From NCBI GenBank assembly GCA_001970955.1, contig MPUH01000026.1, forward strand, positions 1-64,000: a stretch of DNA of 64,000 nucleotides, given 5' to 3'. The stretch's first letter is position 1. Each line of letters begins with the position of its first letter. This document shows, in pieces, positions 1 through 8,596 of this stretch. This DNA is from Stentor coeruleus (lineage: Eukaryota; Ciliophora; Heterotrichea; Heterotrichida; Stentoridae). A program made the translations under genes and the position numbers. The notes under the pieces are model-generated. The model made no database searches and had not been told where the DNA came from. It saw only the letters and a list, made by a program, of their open reading frames with translations.

Positions 1-405
1 ATATAATACAATGCTAATTAGAAGAAATATAAACAATAATTGCCTAATATAAACTTGATTGCAGGTATATTTAAACTGGGCTCATATATAGTATCAAAAA
101 TCTGTATGAAATTATGCTACAAATATGAGTCAAAATAGTTATAATTGCTTAGATCTAAAATTAGATTAAATGATGTTAAGCTTATGATTCTTTAATAAAA
201 TCTAAATAAAGTAATCCAAAAACTTTAAAACTTTCATACAAATGCATTACCATGAAAATATTTAGTCTTGAAAACTACAGATAGCACTTAAATCATCAAA
301 AAAATATATAAAATTCTCATAATAATCCATTTTTTTCACACACTTTCCTAAGAAAAAATCAAATCTTATTAGCTCAAAGATTCCATCTTGACTTTAAGCT
401 TATAA
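1..405. other. AT-rich 5' flank of the FHA gene
   Basis: No gene is visible here. The last 110 bases before the start codon at 406 are C-rich and G-poor on the plus strand, the same bias seen upstream of other genes in this window, so this probably contains the promoter and short 5' leader. No tRNA-like or repeated structure was seen. Confidence 0.6.
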
Positions 406-1962
406 ATGTCTGATCTTAATTGTCTACAAAAAAGAGCTATAAAAGCAATTCTAGAAAATATAAGACTATGCAAAGAAGTTTTTTCTAATTTGCAAGAGCT
501 TTCACTTAATATCCCTATGAGCATTAAATTTGATCTTAAAAACATTCTTGAAAGACAAACAAAATGGGTAGAGTTAATGCACGCAAATTATAATCCAATT
601 CTAGAATATATTAACAAAAAGTTTTATCCACTTTTAAAATGGCTCTTAGACTGGAAAGAATTAGAAAGTAAAAATAAAGGTGCTAACCAAGATAACTTGA
701 AATCTCTTCAAAGTATTCTAAACAATACAAAAATAGCTATTTTAAGCGTTCTCCTCTTTAAAAAAAGTAAAAAATTTACCCAAAATCCTCAAACTAACTT
801 AAATACCTCAAATAACCATTTTCAAAATGCAATGAATGAACTTGAGATCTTTACTCAGAAAGTGTTCACTGCTTATAAAAATACTAAATTTGAAGATTTA
901 ATCATGCATGCAAAAATTGAATATTTTAAGTTGAATGGATGGAATAAATCGTGGAATATGCATTCAAATGAGTTTCTAATAAAATTTAACAAGCATTTAT
1001 ACTTATTCTTTGCTGATGGGATAAATGATATATTTTGGGAAGAAATTAAAAATAGTCTTGGCCTTTATAATCTTATCATGCATAAAGATCTAAAAAAGAT
1101 TTTTAACTATTTCTTCAGTTCATTAGAGAAATTAGAAACAGTAATAAATAAAAAATATGTTTATGATCTTATATCATCAGGTCTTGAGAATAATGGTATT
1201 ACATTTGAAAGCTTAGTAAAATCTCGAAATCAAATATTGGAAAATAGAGATTTATGCTTGATACAATGCCCTTTTCCTCAGTATCTTAATAAAAGATATG
1301 AGTTATCTTATTACGGACTTCAAGATTCAATGAGGTTTGAGGGAGATCATTTAATAATATTAGGCAAAGATGATTCTCATTATTTTACATCTTATATTGC
1401 TTTGCCTAATTTGAAAGGGCTCGATAGCATTATTGCGTTTATTTTTGTAAATGCTTATGGGTATAATTTAGTAGATATTTCGAGAGATGGATGTGTTCAT
1501 ATGAAACTAGAGGCAGGAGGTGAAATAGAAATAAAAGATGGAATGATTATTGTTTTTGGAAGGGGTGGTGCTTTTGGGGCTAGTTTAAGCAAACAAGGTA
1601 TGATGATTAATGGGCAAAAAGTAAATGACTTAACTCTTAATGGAATAAAAACTTGCCCAAATACAGCAAATTTTATTGATATAAGAGCATCTAATAATAC
1701 TTTGACAATTGGTCGAGGTGAGAATAATACTATAATTTTACCTTTTCAAGATATTTCAGATAGGCATGCAGAGTGCTATTTAAAGAATGGAGTTTGGTTT
1801 TTAAGAGATTGTATAAGTGTGAATGGAACTTTTTATAAGTTAAAACTCAAAAGACAGATTGAAGAAGAAGAACCATCTGATTTCATCACGTTGAAAGATT
1901 TTCAGGTTTTTACCACTGGGCCTTTTACTTTTATCCTGCTTCCTCCTATTGATTATGATTAG
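406..1962 (+). CDS. FHA-domain protein
   Basis: A 518-residue protein with a convincing forkhead-associated (FHA) domain at its C-terminus, about residues 425-515. The signature residues are visible: the IGR arginine (R437), the S-x-x-H pair (S451 and H454 in SDRHAE) and the NG of SVNGT (N473). FHA domains bind phosphothreonine peptides, so a role in kinase signalling, DNA-damage response or cytoskeletal scaffolding is likely but cannot be narrowed. Residues about 310-400 have an FHA-like pattern of short strands ending in a glycine-rich turn (IKDGMIIVFG) but lack the S-x-x-H pair, so this may be a degenerate second FHA. The first 300 residues are helical and lysine-rich with no recognised domain. 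The start at 406 is the first ATG after a C-rich leader; the stop is TAG. Confidence 0.85.
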   Translation: MSDLNCLQKRAIKAILENIRLCKEVFSNLQELSLNIPMSIKFDLKNILERQTKWVELMHANYNPILEYINKKFYPLLKWLLDWKELESKNKGANQDNLKSLQSILNNTKIAILSVLLFKKSKKFTQNPQTNLNTSNNHFQNAMNELEIFTQKVFTAYKNTKFEDLIMHAKIEYFKLNGWNKSWNMHSNEFLIKFNKHLYLFFADGINDIFWEEIKNSLGLYNLIMHKDLKKIFNYFFSSLEKLETVINKKYVYDLISSGLENNGITFESLVKSRNQILENRDLCLIQCPFPQYLNKRYELSYYGLQDSMRFEGDHLIILGKDDSHYFTSYIALPNLKGLDSIIAFIFVNAYGYNLVDISRDGCVHMKLEAGGEIEIKDGMIIVFGRGGAFGASLSKQGMMINGQKVNDLTLNGIKTCPNTANFIDIRASNNTLTIGRGENNTIILPFQDISDRHAECYLKNGVWFLRDCISVNGTFYKLKLKRQIEEEEPSDFITLKDFQVFTTGPFTFILLPPIDYD

Positions 1963-2316
1963 TTAAGTATATTTCATTAAAAATCATTTCTAAGCATAAA
2001 AAACTGTGAGTATAATTTGGTTAATATTATTTAAAGAAATAATAAATTGCAAGTTTCTAAATTTTCTGTCAACTCTTACTACAGAATCTTATTTGATTGA
2101 TACTTTTATAAGCTTAATAATTAATATTAGATGAATAATAAAATTTAATTTATTTAAGTTTTGCTTAAATATTGGTATAATCTAGGTTAAATTAAATAAA
2201 TAGAAACTGTATTCAAGTAATATTTTGAAGCATTTTTAAAAACATAATAAATCTTAGTACCTAAAATAAGAAATAGCCTTTAATCACAATTATTTAGAAT
2301 TTACAATACACTTTAT
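1963..2316. other. Convergent spacer, no gene seen
   Basis: AT-rich spacer between two genes that converge on it (FHA gene on plus, EF-hand-like gene on minus). No open frame, repeat or RNA gene is apparent. Confidence 0.6.
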
Positions 2317-3330
2317 CTAATTAAGCTCTCCTTCAACCTTAGCACCAGGATTTTGGATATTCTTTTCATTAACTTCTTTTTCAAGTATTTCCATAGCCTT
2401 GCAAAACTCTTCAAAATTAAGACTTTCATCAAGTTCAATAAGCTCATCAACAATCCTCCCAATTAATTTATAATCATTTTCTGATATAATCGCATTACAA
2501 ACCGTATTTTTTGTTATGCATCCTTTACTATCAGGACATAACATCCTAAAAAATTTCTTCAATTGCTGTATTTTCACTTTATTCAAATAATCCTTTGGTT
2601 TCACACACTCAATATCCGAATTTATAATTTTTTTCTTCGTAACATCAGGTTTAAACGTATAAATTTCATTAAACCTGTTTATTTCTTACATTTTTTCCCT
2701 TTTCGAATCAAGTTTTTGTTTTATCGCTACAGCACTATTAAACAATTCTACACATTTATCTGTTTTTTCTTTATTTTCCTTACTTTTTCCTCTATAATTA
2801 TTAATTTTCGGCTTAAAAGTATAAGTATTTTGGTCCTCAATCATTTTTTGACTACGTTTTTTTGAGTATTCCGCACTTGCCGTCCTCATCCTCCCTACAA
2901 AAGGGGTTATTTTTGGTTTAAATGTTGAGTTTTTCATTTCGATATCCAGTATATTTTGCCTTTTTGCCTGCATCATATTTTCAACTTTTTGTTTCATCAT
3001 AAGTCCTTTTGTATATAGAAATTCACCATAGTTTTGATTTGATTCAGATTTTCTATGACAATTTAACGGACTACTTAGTTTTTTAGCATGACTTGTTATT
3101 GAAGATAGATTGTTTGTCGTTTTTCCAAGTTCTTCTATTATATAGTTATCAAGGTTATCTTCTATGCTTTTTATAATAAACTGTTTCGCTATATCTGGTA
3201 AGTTGAATTTTTTACAAAACTGTTCAGCGACATCTTCGGGTTCATCATTTTCATATATTGGGACGTCTTCGTTTCTTGTATTATCAATTTTGATGTTTAG
3301 TAACAAAACAACTCTAGAAGATTTTTCCAT
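2317..3330 (-). CDS. EF-hand-like protein with FKPK repeats, one 15-nt intron
   Basis: Two minus-strand open frames (3330-2686 and 2604-2317) are one gene. Removing a 15-nt GT...AG intron at 2689-2675 joins them in frame and gives a 332-residue protein. The N-terminus (about residues 5-60) alternates short hydrophobic strands with an acidic stretch and looks like a small ubiquitin-like or PB1-like fold; this is inference. The middle carries at least three copies of a TFKPKI-type motif (around residues 135, 172 and after the intron) in a basic, low-complexity context. The C-terminal 75 residues resemble an EF-hand pair with decayed calcium loops (DSKGCI near residue 262, and SLNFEEFCKAM). I do not recognise a named family. 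The position and start codon are well supported by the continuous reading after splicing. Confidence 0.8.
2675..2689 (-). other. 15-nt spliceosomal intron
   Basis: On the minus strand the sequence reads GTAAGAAATAAACAG, exactly 15 nt with GT and AG ends. It contains an in-frame TAA that would end the upstream exon. Removing it restores one uninterrupted frame into the EF-hand-like C-terminus. Heterotrich ciliates are known for introns of 15-16 nt, so this also places the organism. Confidence 0.85.
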
Positions 3331-3970
3331 ATTTAAATTAGTATATATTCACTTTAGAATATAAACTTTATATGGGTTGGCCAGGCCATTCGGCCTGGGA
3401 ATTATAATTATCATATTGAAAAAAAATTAGGATTAGTTTATTATAACGAAAATGGTATACTTTTTTTGGTTTTTGTTATTGGTTTAAGGGGTTTTGCTAA
3501 GATTATCAGGGATTCTTACAAGAATTTAGTGATGATGAAAAAGAGTCTGGGTTTTTTATAGTTTAAGATGAGCTGAAAATGGATAGTGACGATTTAGATG
3601 AAATTTAGGTTTGGGTATTTTTTTCTTATAAACTATTATGGAACAGGAAGAAGATGCCTTTTTGTCGATATAGAAAAAATAAGTATAAGTAGAATTAATA
3701 CAAATAAAAGTTTGTTTTTATATAACACTAAGTTCTTCTCATATAAAAATAAATATTTTTCATATAAACCAAATATAATGATTTAATTTTTGAAGAAACT
3801 AGTTCAGACGATGAACTTCTCGACTTGACTTTCAATGAAGAGGTAGAAAGGGTAAATACTAATGATCTCTCAATAAACCTATATAATCTATTAAACCTAA
3901 AAGTCTAAAAGGGATACAAATAAAGTTTTATGAGAAATCTAATAACCAAAAGTTACTTAAATTACATTAC
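3331..3970. other. Spacer with a GC-rich hairpin and acidic pseudo-frames
   Basis: Spacer between the 5' end of the EF-hand-like gene and the 3' end of the TPR gene, both on minus. The part next to the EF-hand-like gene is G-rich on plus, as other upstream regions are. It contains a perfect hairpin at 3381-3398. Short acidic reading frames (around 3520-3605 and 3790-3897) are interrupted by stops that no 15-nt intron removes, and are best explained by purine-rich composition. Confidence 0.5.
3381..3398. repeat. Perfect GC-rich inverted repeat (hairpin)
   Basis: CCAGGCC, a 4-base ATTC loop, then GGCCTGG: a 7-bp perfect stem, entirely G/C apart from one A-T pair, in very AT-rich surroundings. 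It lies about 50 bases upstream of the start codon of the minus-strand EF-hand-like gene. Function unknown; it could be a protein-binding palindrome or an RNA hairpin in the 5' leader. Confidence 0.7.
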
Positions 3971-4819
3971 TTACAAAGGTGCTTGAAAAGTCATATCCCT
4001 AAGTTTATCATAAGCTGTTTCTATTTTATTCCTCGTTGACACAGGTTTTTCTGTAGCTCTTTTATTCCTATACACCGAAGGCAGTCTGTTTCCAAACCCC
4101 GTGAAAACTTTTTCCTCTAAAATCCTATATTTTCTCATAGGAGTCTTAGATTCCCTAGCATTTGACTTAGACCTATCAGCAATTTTTGATTTCTTAGACA
4201 CTTTTTTTATAGTTTCCAATAAATTCATAGTCATCTGGTGTTTATAACCTAATTCTTTACGGGCAATATCAAAACCTGATTGATAATGTGCTAAAGCTTC
4301 AGAGTATCTGCTCATATATTCTAATTCAACTCCTGCATTATAATATGTTATTACCAAACTTGTTATTAAAGTAACTGTTTTCTCAAAAGACATACTTTCA
4401 TTTCCATATACACTTTCCAGTAATGCTAAAGCTTGTTTTGCATGCTGATATCCTTCTTTATGTCGTGATAAACTAGAAAAAGCTGCACAAAGATTCAAAT
4501 GAGACCCAGCAAGGTTAACATTATCACTTTCTGTTTGGAGCTCTACTTCTAAAGCTTTTTCTAAAAAAGTTAAAGCGACTTTGTTTTGTTTTCTTTTTTT
4601 ATAATAACATCCAAGGTTATTTAAAGTGATACCCATGAGTTTTAATCTGTTAGGGATGATTTGGTTTTCATCAGAATTCAAAATTTCTTCAGCTTTTTTC
4701 AAGAGCATAAGACTTTCTTTGTAGTTTTCTAAACGTAAATATTCCATAGCTACACTATTGTATTTTAGAACTAAAGCTTCAAGTTCGTTGACTATTTGCC
4801 CATTGTGATCATTATCCAT
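3971..4819 (-). CDS. Tetratricopeptide-repeat (TPR) protein
   Basis: A 282-residue protein whose first 210 residues are helical TPR-type repeats. At least four 34-40 residue units can be read, with the usual small and aromatic positions (for example LNNLGCYYKKRKQNKVALTF and GVELEYMSRYSEALAHY). TPR arrays bind peptides or partner proteins. The basic C-terminal 70 residues (KKSKIADRSKS..., then NRLPSVYRNKRATEK) are probably disordered. The family is large in ciliates and no specific orthologue is recognised. The gene sits 149 bp downstream of Rab GDI on the same strand; nothing shows that the two work together. Confidence 0.85.
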   Translation of the reverse strand: MDNDHNGQIVNELEALVLKYNSVAMEYLRLENYKESLMLLKKAEEILNSDENQIIPNRLKLMGITLNNLGCYYKKRKQNKVALTFLEKALEVELQTESDNVNLAGSHLNLCAAFSSLSRHKEGYQHAKQALALLESVYGNESMSFEKTVTLITSLVITYYNAGVELEYMSRYSEALAHYQSGFDIARKELGYKHQMTMNLLETIKKVSKKSKIADRSKSNARESKTPMRKYRILEEKVFTGFGNRLPSVYRNKRATEKPVSTRNKIETAYDKLRDMTFQAPL

Positions 4820-4968
4820 TTTAATACATGTGATTAATAGTAAGTTTATATAAAATACATATATTAAATATAGATAAGATTATTGTATTTTAAGATTTGT
4901 ATGAAAATATTCAATAATAAAAACCTATTTAATAAAACCCTCTAATATAATCCTTCTAAGCAATTTAT

Positions 4969-6336
4969 CTAATTATTTTGGGTGAAAGGCTTCAAAGTTG
5001 TCTCCAAATTAATCGGTTCACCTAAGAGTTTTTCATATAGGCTCAAGACATCTTCACAAGCACTTTCAAAATGCGAAGTAGCATCATAGCTCTTCGAAAC
5101 ATAAAGATTATCCCTTCTTCCATCTTCAAGTGGTTCATAAGTATCATAAACCTTAACAAATGACATCATAATATCCCCAAGGAAATTAAACGCAGGCTGA
5201 AGTTCGGCTTCAGGTGAAGCAGTTTCAATCTGTGTGCTACAAATAGCAATATAATACCCTTCAGAACACACACAATGTGAACTACTAACAAAACTCACAT
5301 AAATATCATTATTCCTTCCAGTTTGCCTTTGAGGGATAATAATTTGCCCTGATGGCATATTATCAGCATCAGATATCGAATGATTTAATATGCAAATAGC
5401 TCTAATAACTTTTCCTGTTGATCTAACTTTGCCTAAATTTATAGCATAAGATGGATCACATAATATAATTGGTGCACGGGCAACTTCATCACCTGAACGA
5501 ACCCCAAGAACTTTACCATCATCATTAAAAAGTATTTCATCAATACTTTTACTAAGCATATATGTACCACCAAATATTGCACTTAAACGAGAAAAACCTT
5601 CAGCTATACCCCCAATACCATATACTGGATACAAAAAAGGAGAATTTCCATATAAACCAATACTGTCCATATAAAGTCTAACTTTTTGTATAGCATCATG
5701 AGCAGGGCGGTTTAAACAATCATCATTTGTATATAAAGCAATAGCATGGACTATAAAATCTATAGTGTTTTCTTCCAAACTAAAAGAAGCTAAAACTTGA
5801 CTAAATGGTACTGTTTTCAAATCAAGATTTTTATGGGTTTTAGCATCAGCAGGGTCATAGTTTTGGACGAATTTAAAGAATTTTTTACATCTACGCTTTT
5901 CTAACATGCCCATTAGGTCTGATTTTAAAGCTTCAGTATCAGTAGCAGGGACTTTATGAACCTTTGGTTTTGCTTTACTGAAAATCCCCCCAGCGCTCAT
6001 TTGCATGACAAAGCTCCCATCAACGCATTTCCATTCTAAGTTATTAGCCACGGTTTCTGTATGAAGAATGAGTTTTACTAATTTACCATTGGCCATTGTG
6101 AATTTTGGTATTAAATCAACATTCCAATCTCTGTTAGCCCCAAGATGTGATGGAGGCTCAACACCTGGATAAAACATATTGTAGAGGTTTGTGAGGTTTA
6201 ATGAAGCTGTCTCACCACCGTAGAAGTTGTTTCTGTCTAAATGTAAGACTTTGCGTCCATGGGCTGATAAAAGACCTGACAGAATACATTCAGTAAGCCC
6301 AGTTCCGAGTACGATTACGTCGTATGCTTCATCCAT
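4969..6336 (-). CDS. Rab GDP-dissociation inhibitor (Rab GDI)
   Basis: A 455-residue protein matching Rab GDI along its whole length (animal and yeast GDIs are about 450 residues). The N-terminus reads MDEAYDVIVLGTGLTEC, followed by the diagnostic LHLDRNNFYGGETASL and by NVDLIPKF, the segments that build the Rab-binding platform and the FAD-fold-like core. GDI extracts GDP-bound prenylated Rabs from membranes and recycles them through the cytosol. I prefer GDI to the related Rab escort protein because the protein is short and lacks REP's large insert. A Rab GTPase gene lies about 17 kb away in this window. The start at 6336 gives the canonical N-terminus; the stop is TAG. Confidence 0.96.
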   Translation of the reverse strand: MDEAYDVIVLGTGLTECILSGLLSAHGRKVLHLDRNNFYGGETASLNLTNLYNMFYPGVEPPSHLGANRDWNVDLIPKFTMANGKLVKLILHTETVANNLEWKCVDGSFVMQMSAGGIFSKAKPKVHKVPATDTEALKSDLMGMLEKRRCKKFFKFVQNYDPADAKTHKNLDLKTVPFSQVLASFSLEENTIDFIVHAIALYTNDDCLNRPAHDAIQKVRLYMDSIGLYGNSPFLYPVYGIGGIAEGFSRLSAIFGGTYMLSKSIDEILFNDDGKVLGVRSGDEVARAPIILCDPSYAINLGKVRSTGKVIRAICILNHSISDADNMPSGQIIIPQRQTGRNNDIYVSFVSSSHCVCSEGYYIAICSTQIETASPEAELQPAFNFLGDIMMSFVKVYDTYEPLEDGRRDNLYVSKSYDATSHFESACEDVLSLYEKLLGEPINLETTLKPFTQNN

Positions 6337-7122
6337 TTTAGTTTTATTTAATCCACAAATACAAAGTTCCCAAGTAAATTATGAGCTTTTTGGATTTAGG
6401 GGGTTTGTGTTGAGAAGATGGCTTATGGTTGATGAGGGTTTGAGTTAGTTTAAGGAAATTTGTGAAAGGATTTTTATATGGTTTTTTTTGTTACTTGAAT
6501 TGTGATAAAAGAAAAAGGTTTTTAGTTAGATGAGATGGGGTTAAGAATAAAGGATTTTAGGTCGTGGGTTTTGATGATAAGGGAAGATGGTGAAGATTTA
6601 GATTTCTAAATGCGGGGATTTCGAAAAAGAATTTCTTGATGAGGATGTGGAATTATTGGAATTGAAGTAGGTTTATTTGGATAGATCAAGAAGATGAGTT
6701 TTATATATGAGGGTGTTAGGGTGTTAGAAATATTAGGAATAAGAAGAGATAAATATTGATAAAAGCTATAGAAACTTAGGGATTAAGAATTTCATATAAG
6801 TGATTATCAATAAGTTTGCAATGTCGATGATAGGATTTTAGATGGGTTTTGTAATTTATTAACTTGGTAGTAATATAAAAAGACAAGAAAATCAAACAGT
6901 TGATATAATTTAATTCATAAACATCAACTATTATTAATCCTCATCATCAAATAAATACTTTAATTACCACAAGCCAATAAATAACACTAACATCATAAAA
7001 TATTCTTATAAAATTCTTCATCCAAATATATAAAATGTTCTCTATATTCCATATATGCTATACAAACTTTATGATATAAAAATGCAATTATGCTTAATAA
7101 TTTTTATCCTCTAAGCTTATAC
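6337..7122. other. Spacer with a sharp composition switch, no gene seen
   Basis: The 5' flank of Rab GDI (6337 to about 6870) is G-rich and C-poor on plus. From about 6900 to 7122, next to the 3' end of the coiled-coil gene, it becomes C-rich and G-poor. A short acidic frame near 6605-6665 is interrupted and looks compositional. No RNA gene seen. Confidence 0.6.
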
Positions 7123-8364
7123 CTAAAAAGGTGCATTTCTATTATAGTTGAAAGGCTGTCCTGAACTTTTTTTCACATTTTCAAAAGGAACTCCTTTCGC
7201 AGGTTGTGGAGTTCTTGACTGCGAATCACTTCCAAAGAATTTCATCATATTTTCTTCATATGAGCTCCCATTAGAAACAATCGAATTGTTATTCTTAAGT
7301 ATCTGTTGTCCACCTCTTTGCAATAAAGCTTTTTCATCAATCATATTCCTATTAAGTTTCTTTTCATTCTCAGAAAGTTTATAATTCATCATTTGCACAT
7401 CATTCCACACAGCTTTTTGTGTTGAAAGCTCTTCTGAATATTGAGCTTTTCCCAACCTTTTCTGCCTTTCCCTTTCTTGTTCTAATTTCAAACTTTCCTC
7501 TACTCTTCTTTTATGCTCTTCAGCTTGTCTTCTTTGTTCATCTAAAGCCATCTGTCTCATTCTTTCTTTATCTTCCATTTGTTGTCTAAGAACATTATTA
7601 GTATTTCTAATATTCATTTGCCTTAAATACTTTTCATATTCTTCTTTTTGTGCAAGTAAAGCATTTTGTTCAGCAACACTTTTATCAATCCATTGAGCTC
7701 TTTCTAAATCTTTTGTATCACGAGACATGTATTGATTTAATCTATCAGCATTTGATGATTGATGTTCTGAAAGTTTTTGATAATAATCACGATAGTTTTG
7801 TTCACGTTGTTCTTCACGTGCTTTACGTTGACGTATAAGCTCAAGGTCATAAAGTTTTTCTTGTTGTTCTACAGACTTTTTCATATTTTCTTGTTCTTTT
7901 TTGAAGTTGAGGATTTGTTGTTGTTCCATTGTCCATTTTTCTCTTGCTTCTTTTTTCCTACGTTCTTCAGCTTCTAATTCTGATTTTACTCTTGAAAGAT
8001 GTTCTTGTTCTTCACGATATTTACGGTCTCGTTCTTCTTGTTCTCTTTGTCTTATGAGATTTTGATGGGTTATGTAATCATCAGCCATTTGTTTTTTTAG
8101 TTGGCTTTCTTGGTTTTTCTTCATTTCTTCTTGTTGCTTAAAGTAATTATATCTTTGGGAAACTTCTTGGGCTTCAATTTGCTTGTAAGAAAGTTCATCT
8201 TTTTTCTGCATATCTCGTAACTGCTGTTGGAATAAAAGATCCTTTCGGTAACCGTCCTTTTCTACAACACGGTTTTGACGTTCTTCATAATCCCTTTGTT
8301 TGTTTAGATCTGATTGTTTTTGGATAATCATTCCCCATTCGTCTACTGGTCTTCGATAAGCCAT
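7123..8364 (-). CDS. Coiled-coil protein, Glu/Gln/Arg-rich
   Basis: A 413-residue protein that is almost one continuous charged helix from residue 15 to about 345 (for example RQREQEERDRKYREEQ), with a less ordered Asn/Ser/Gly-rich tail ending NYNRNAPF. The composition is that of trichohyalin/plectin-homology (TPH)-type ciliary proteins such as microtubule inner proteins, but compositional similarity alone is not orthology, so I do not name it. Such proteins are abundant in ciliate cortex, basal bodies and axonemes. The gene reads in the same direction as the next coiled-coil gene upstream, with a 232-bp spacer. No intron or break seen. Confidence 0.8.
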   Translation of the reverse strand: MAYRRPVDEWGMIIQKQSDLNKQRDYEERQNRVVEKDGYRKDLLFQQQLRDMQKKDELSYKQIEAQEVSQRYNYFKQQEEMKKNQESQLKKQMADDYITHQNLIRQREQEERDRKYREEQEHLSRVKSELEAEERRKKEAREKWTMEQQQILNFKKEQENMKKSVEQQEKLYDLELIRQRKAREEQREQNYRDYYQKLSEHQSSNADRLNQYMSRDTKDLERAQWIDKSVAEQNALLAQKEEYEKYLRQMNIRNTNNVLRQQMEDKERMRQMALDEQRRQAEEHKRRVEESLKLEQERERQKRLGKAQYSEELSTQKAVWNDVQMMNYKLSENEKKLNRNMIDEKALLQRGGQQILKNNNSIVSNGSSYEENMMKFFGSDSQSRTPQPAKGVPFENVKKSSGQPFNYNRNAPF

Positions 8365-8596
8365 TTATTAGTTTAAGTTATTTGATTAGATTTTAGGTTT
8401 ATAGTATGTTAAATCAGATGATAAAGGATTTAGTAAACAAAATATGATATTTTGTTATTATAAACAAAAAAATTGTGATATGGATGGGTATATTGGATTA
8501 TTTTTCAAGTCATCTTCTCAACCCTCGGCCAATCCACCTTCTCTCTTAAAATCTTACAACATTCACAACAAAACTATCTATTTTTATTTCTTATTA

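Noticed and set aside
3520-3897. Acidic reading frames suggesting a decayed gene
   Set aside because: Interrupted by stops, with no 15-nt intron that joins them. Purine-rich spacer naturally encodes Asp/Glu/Lys, and a similar frame near 6605-6665 shows the same effect.
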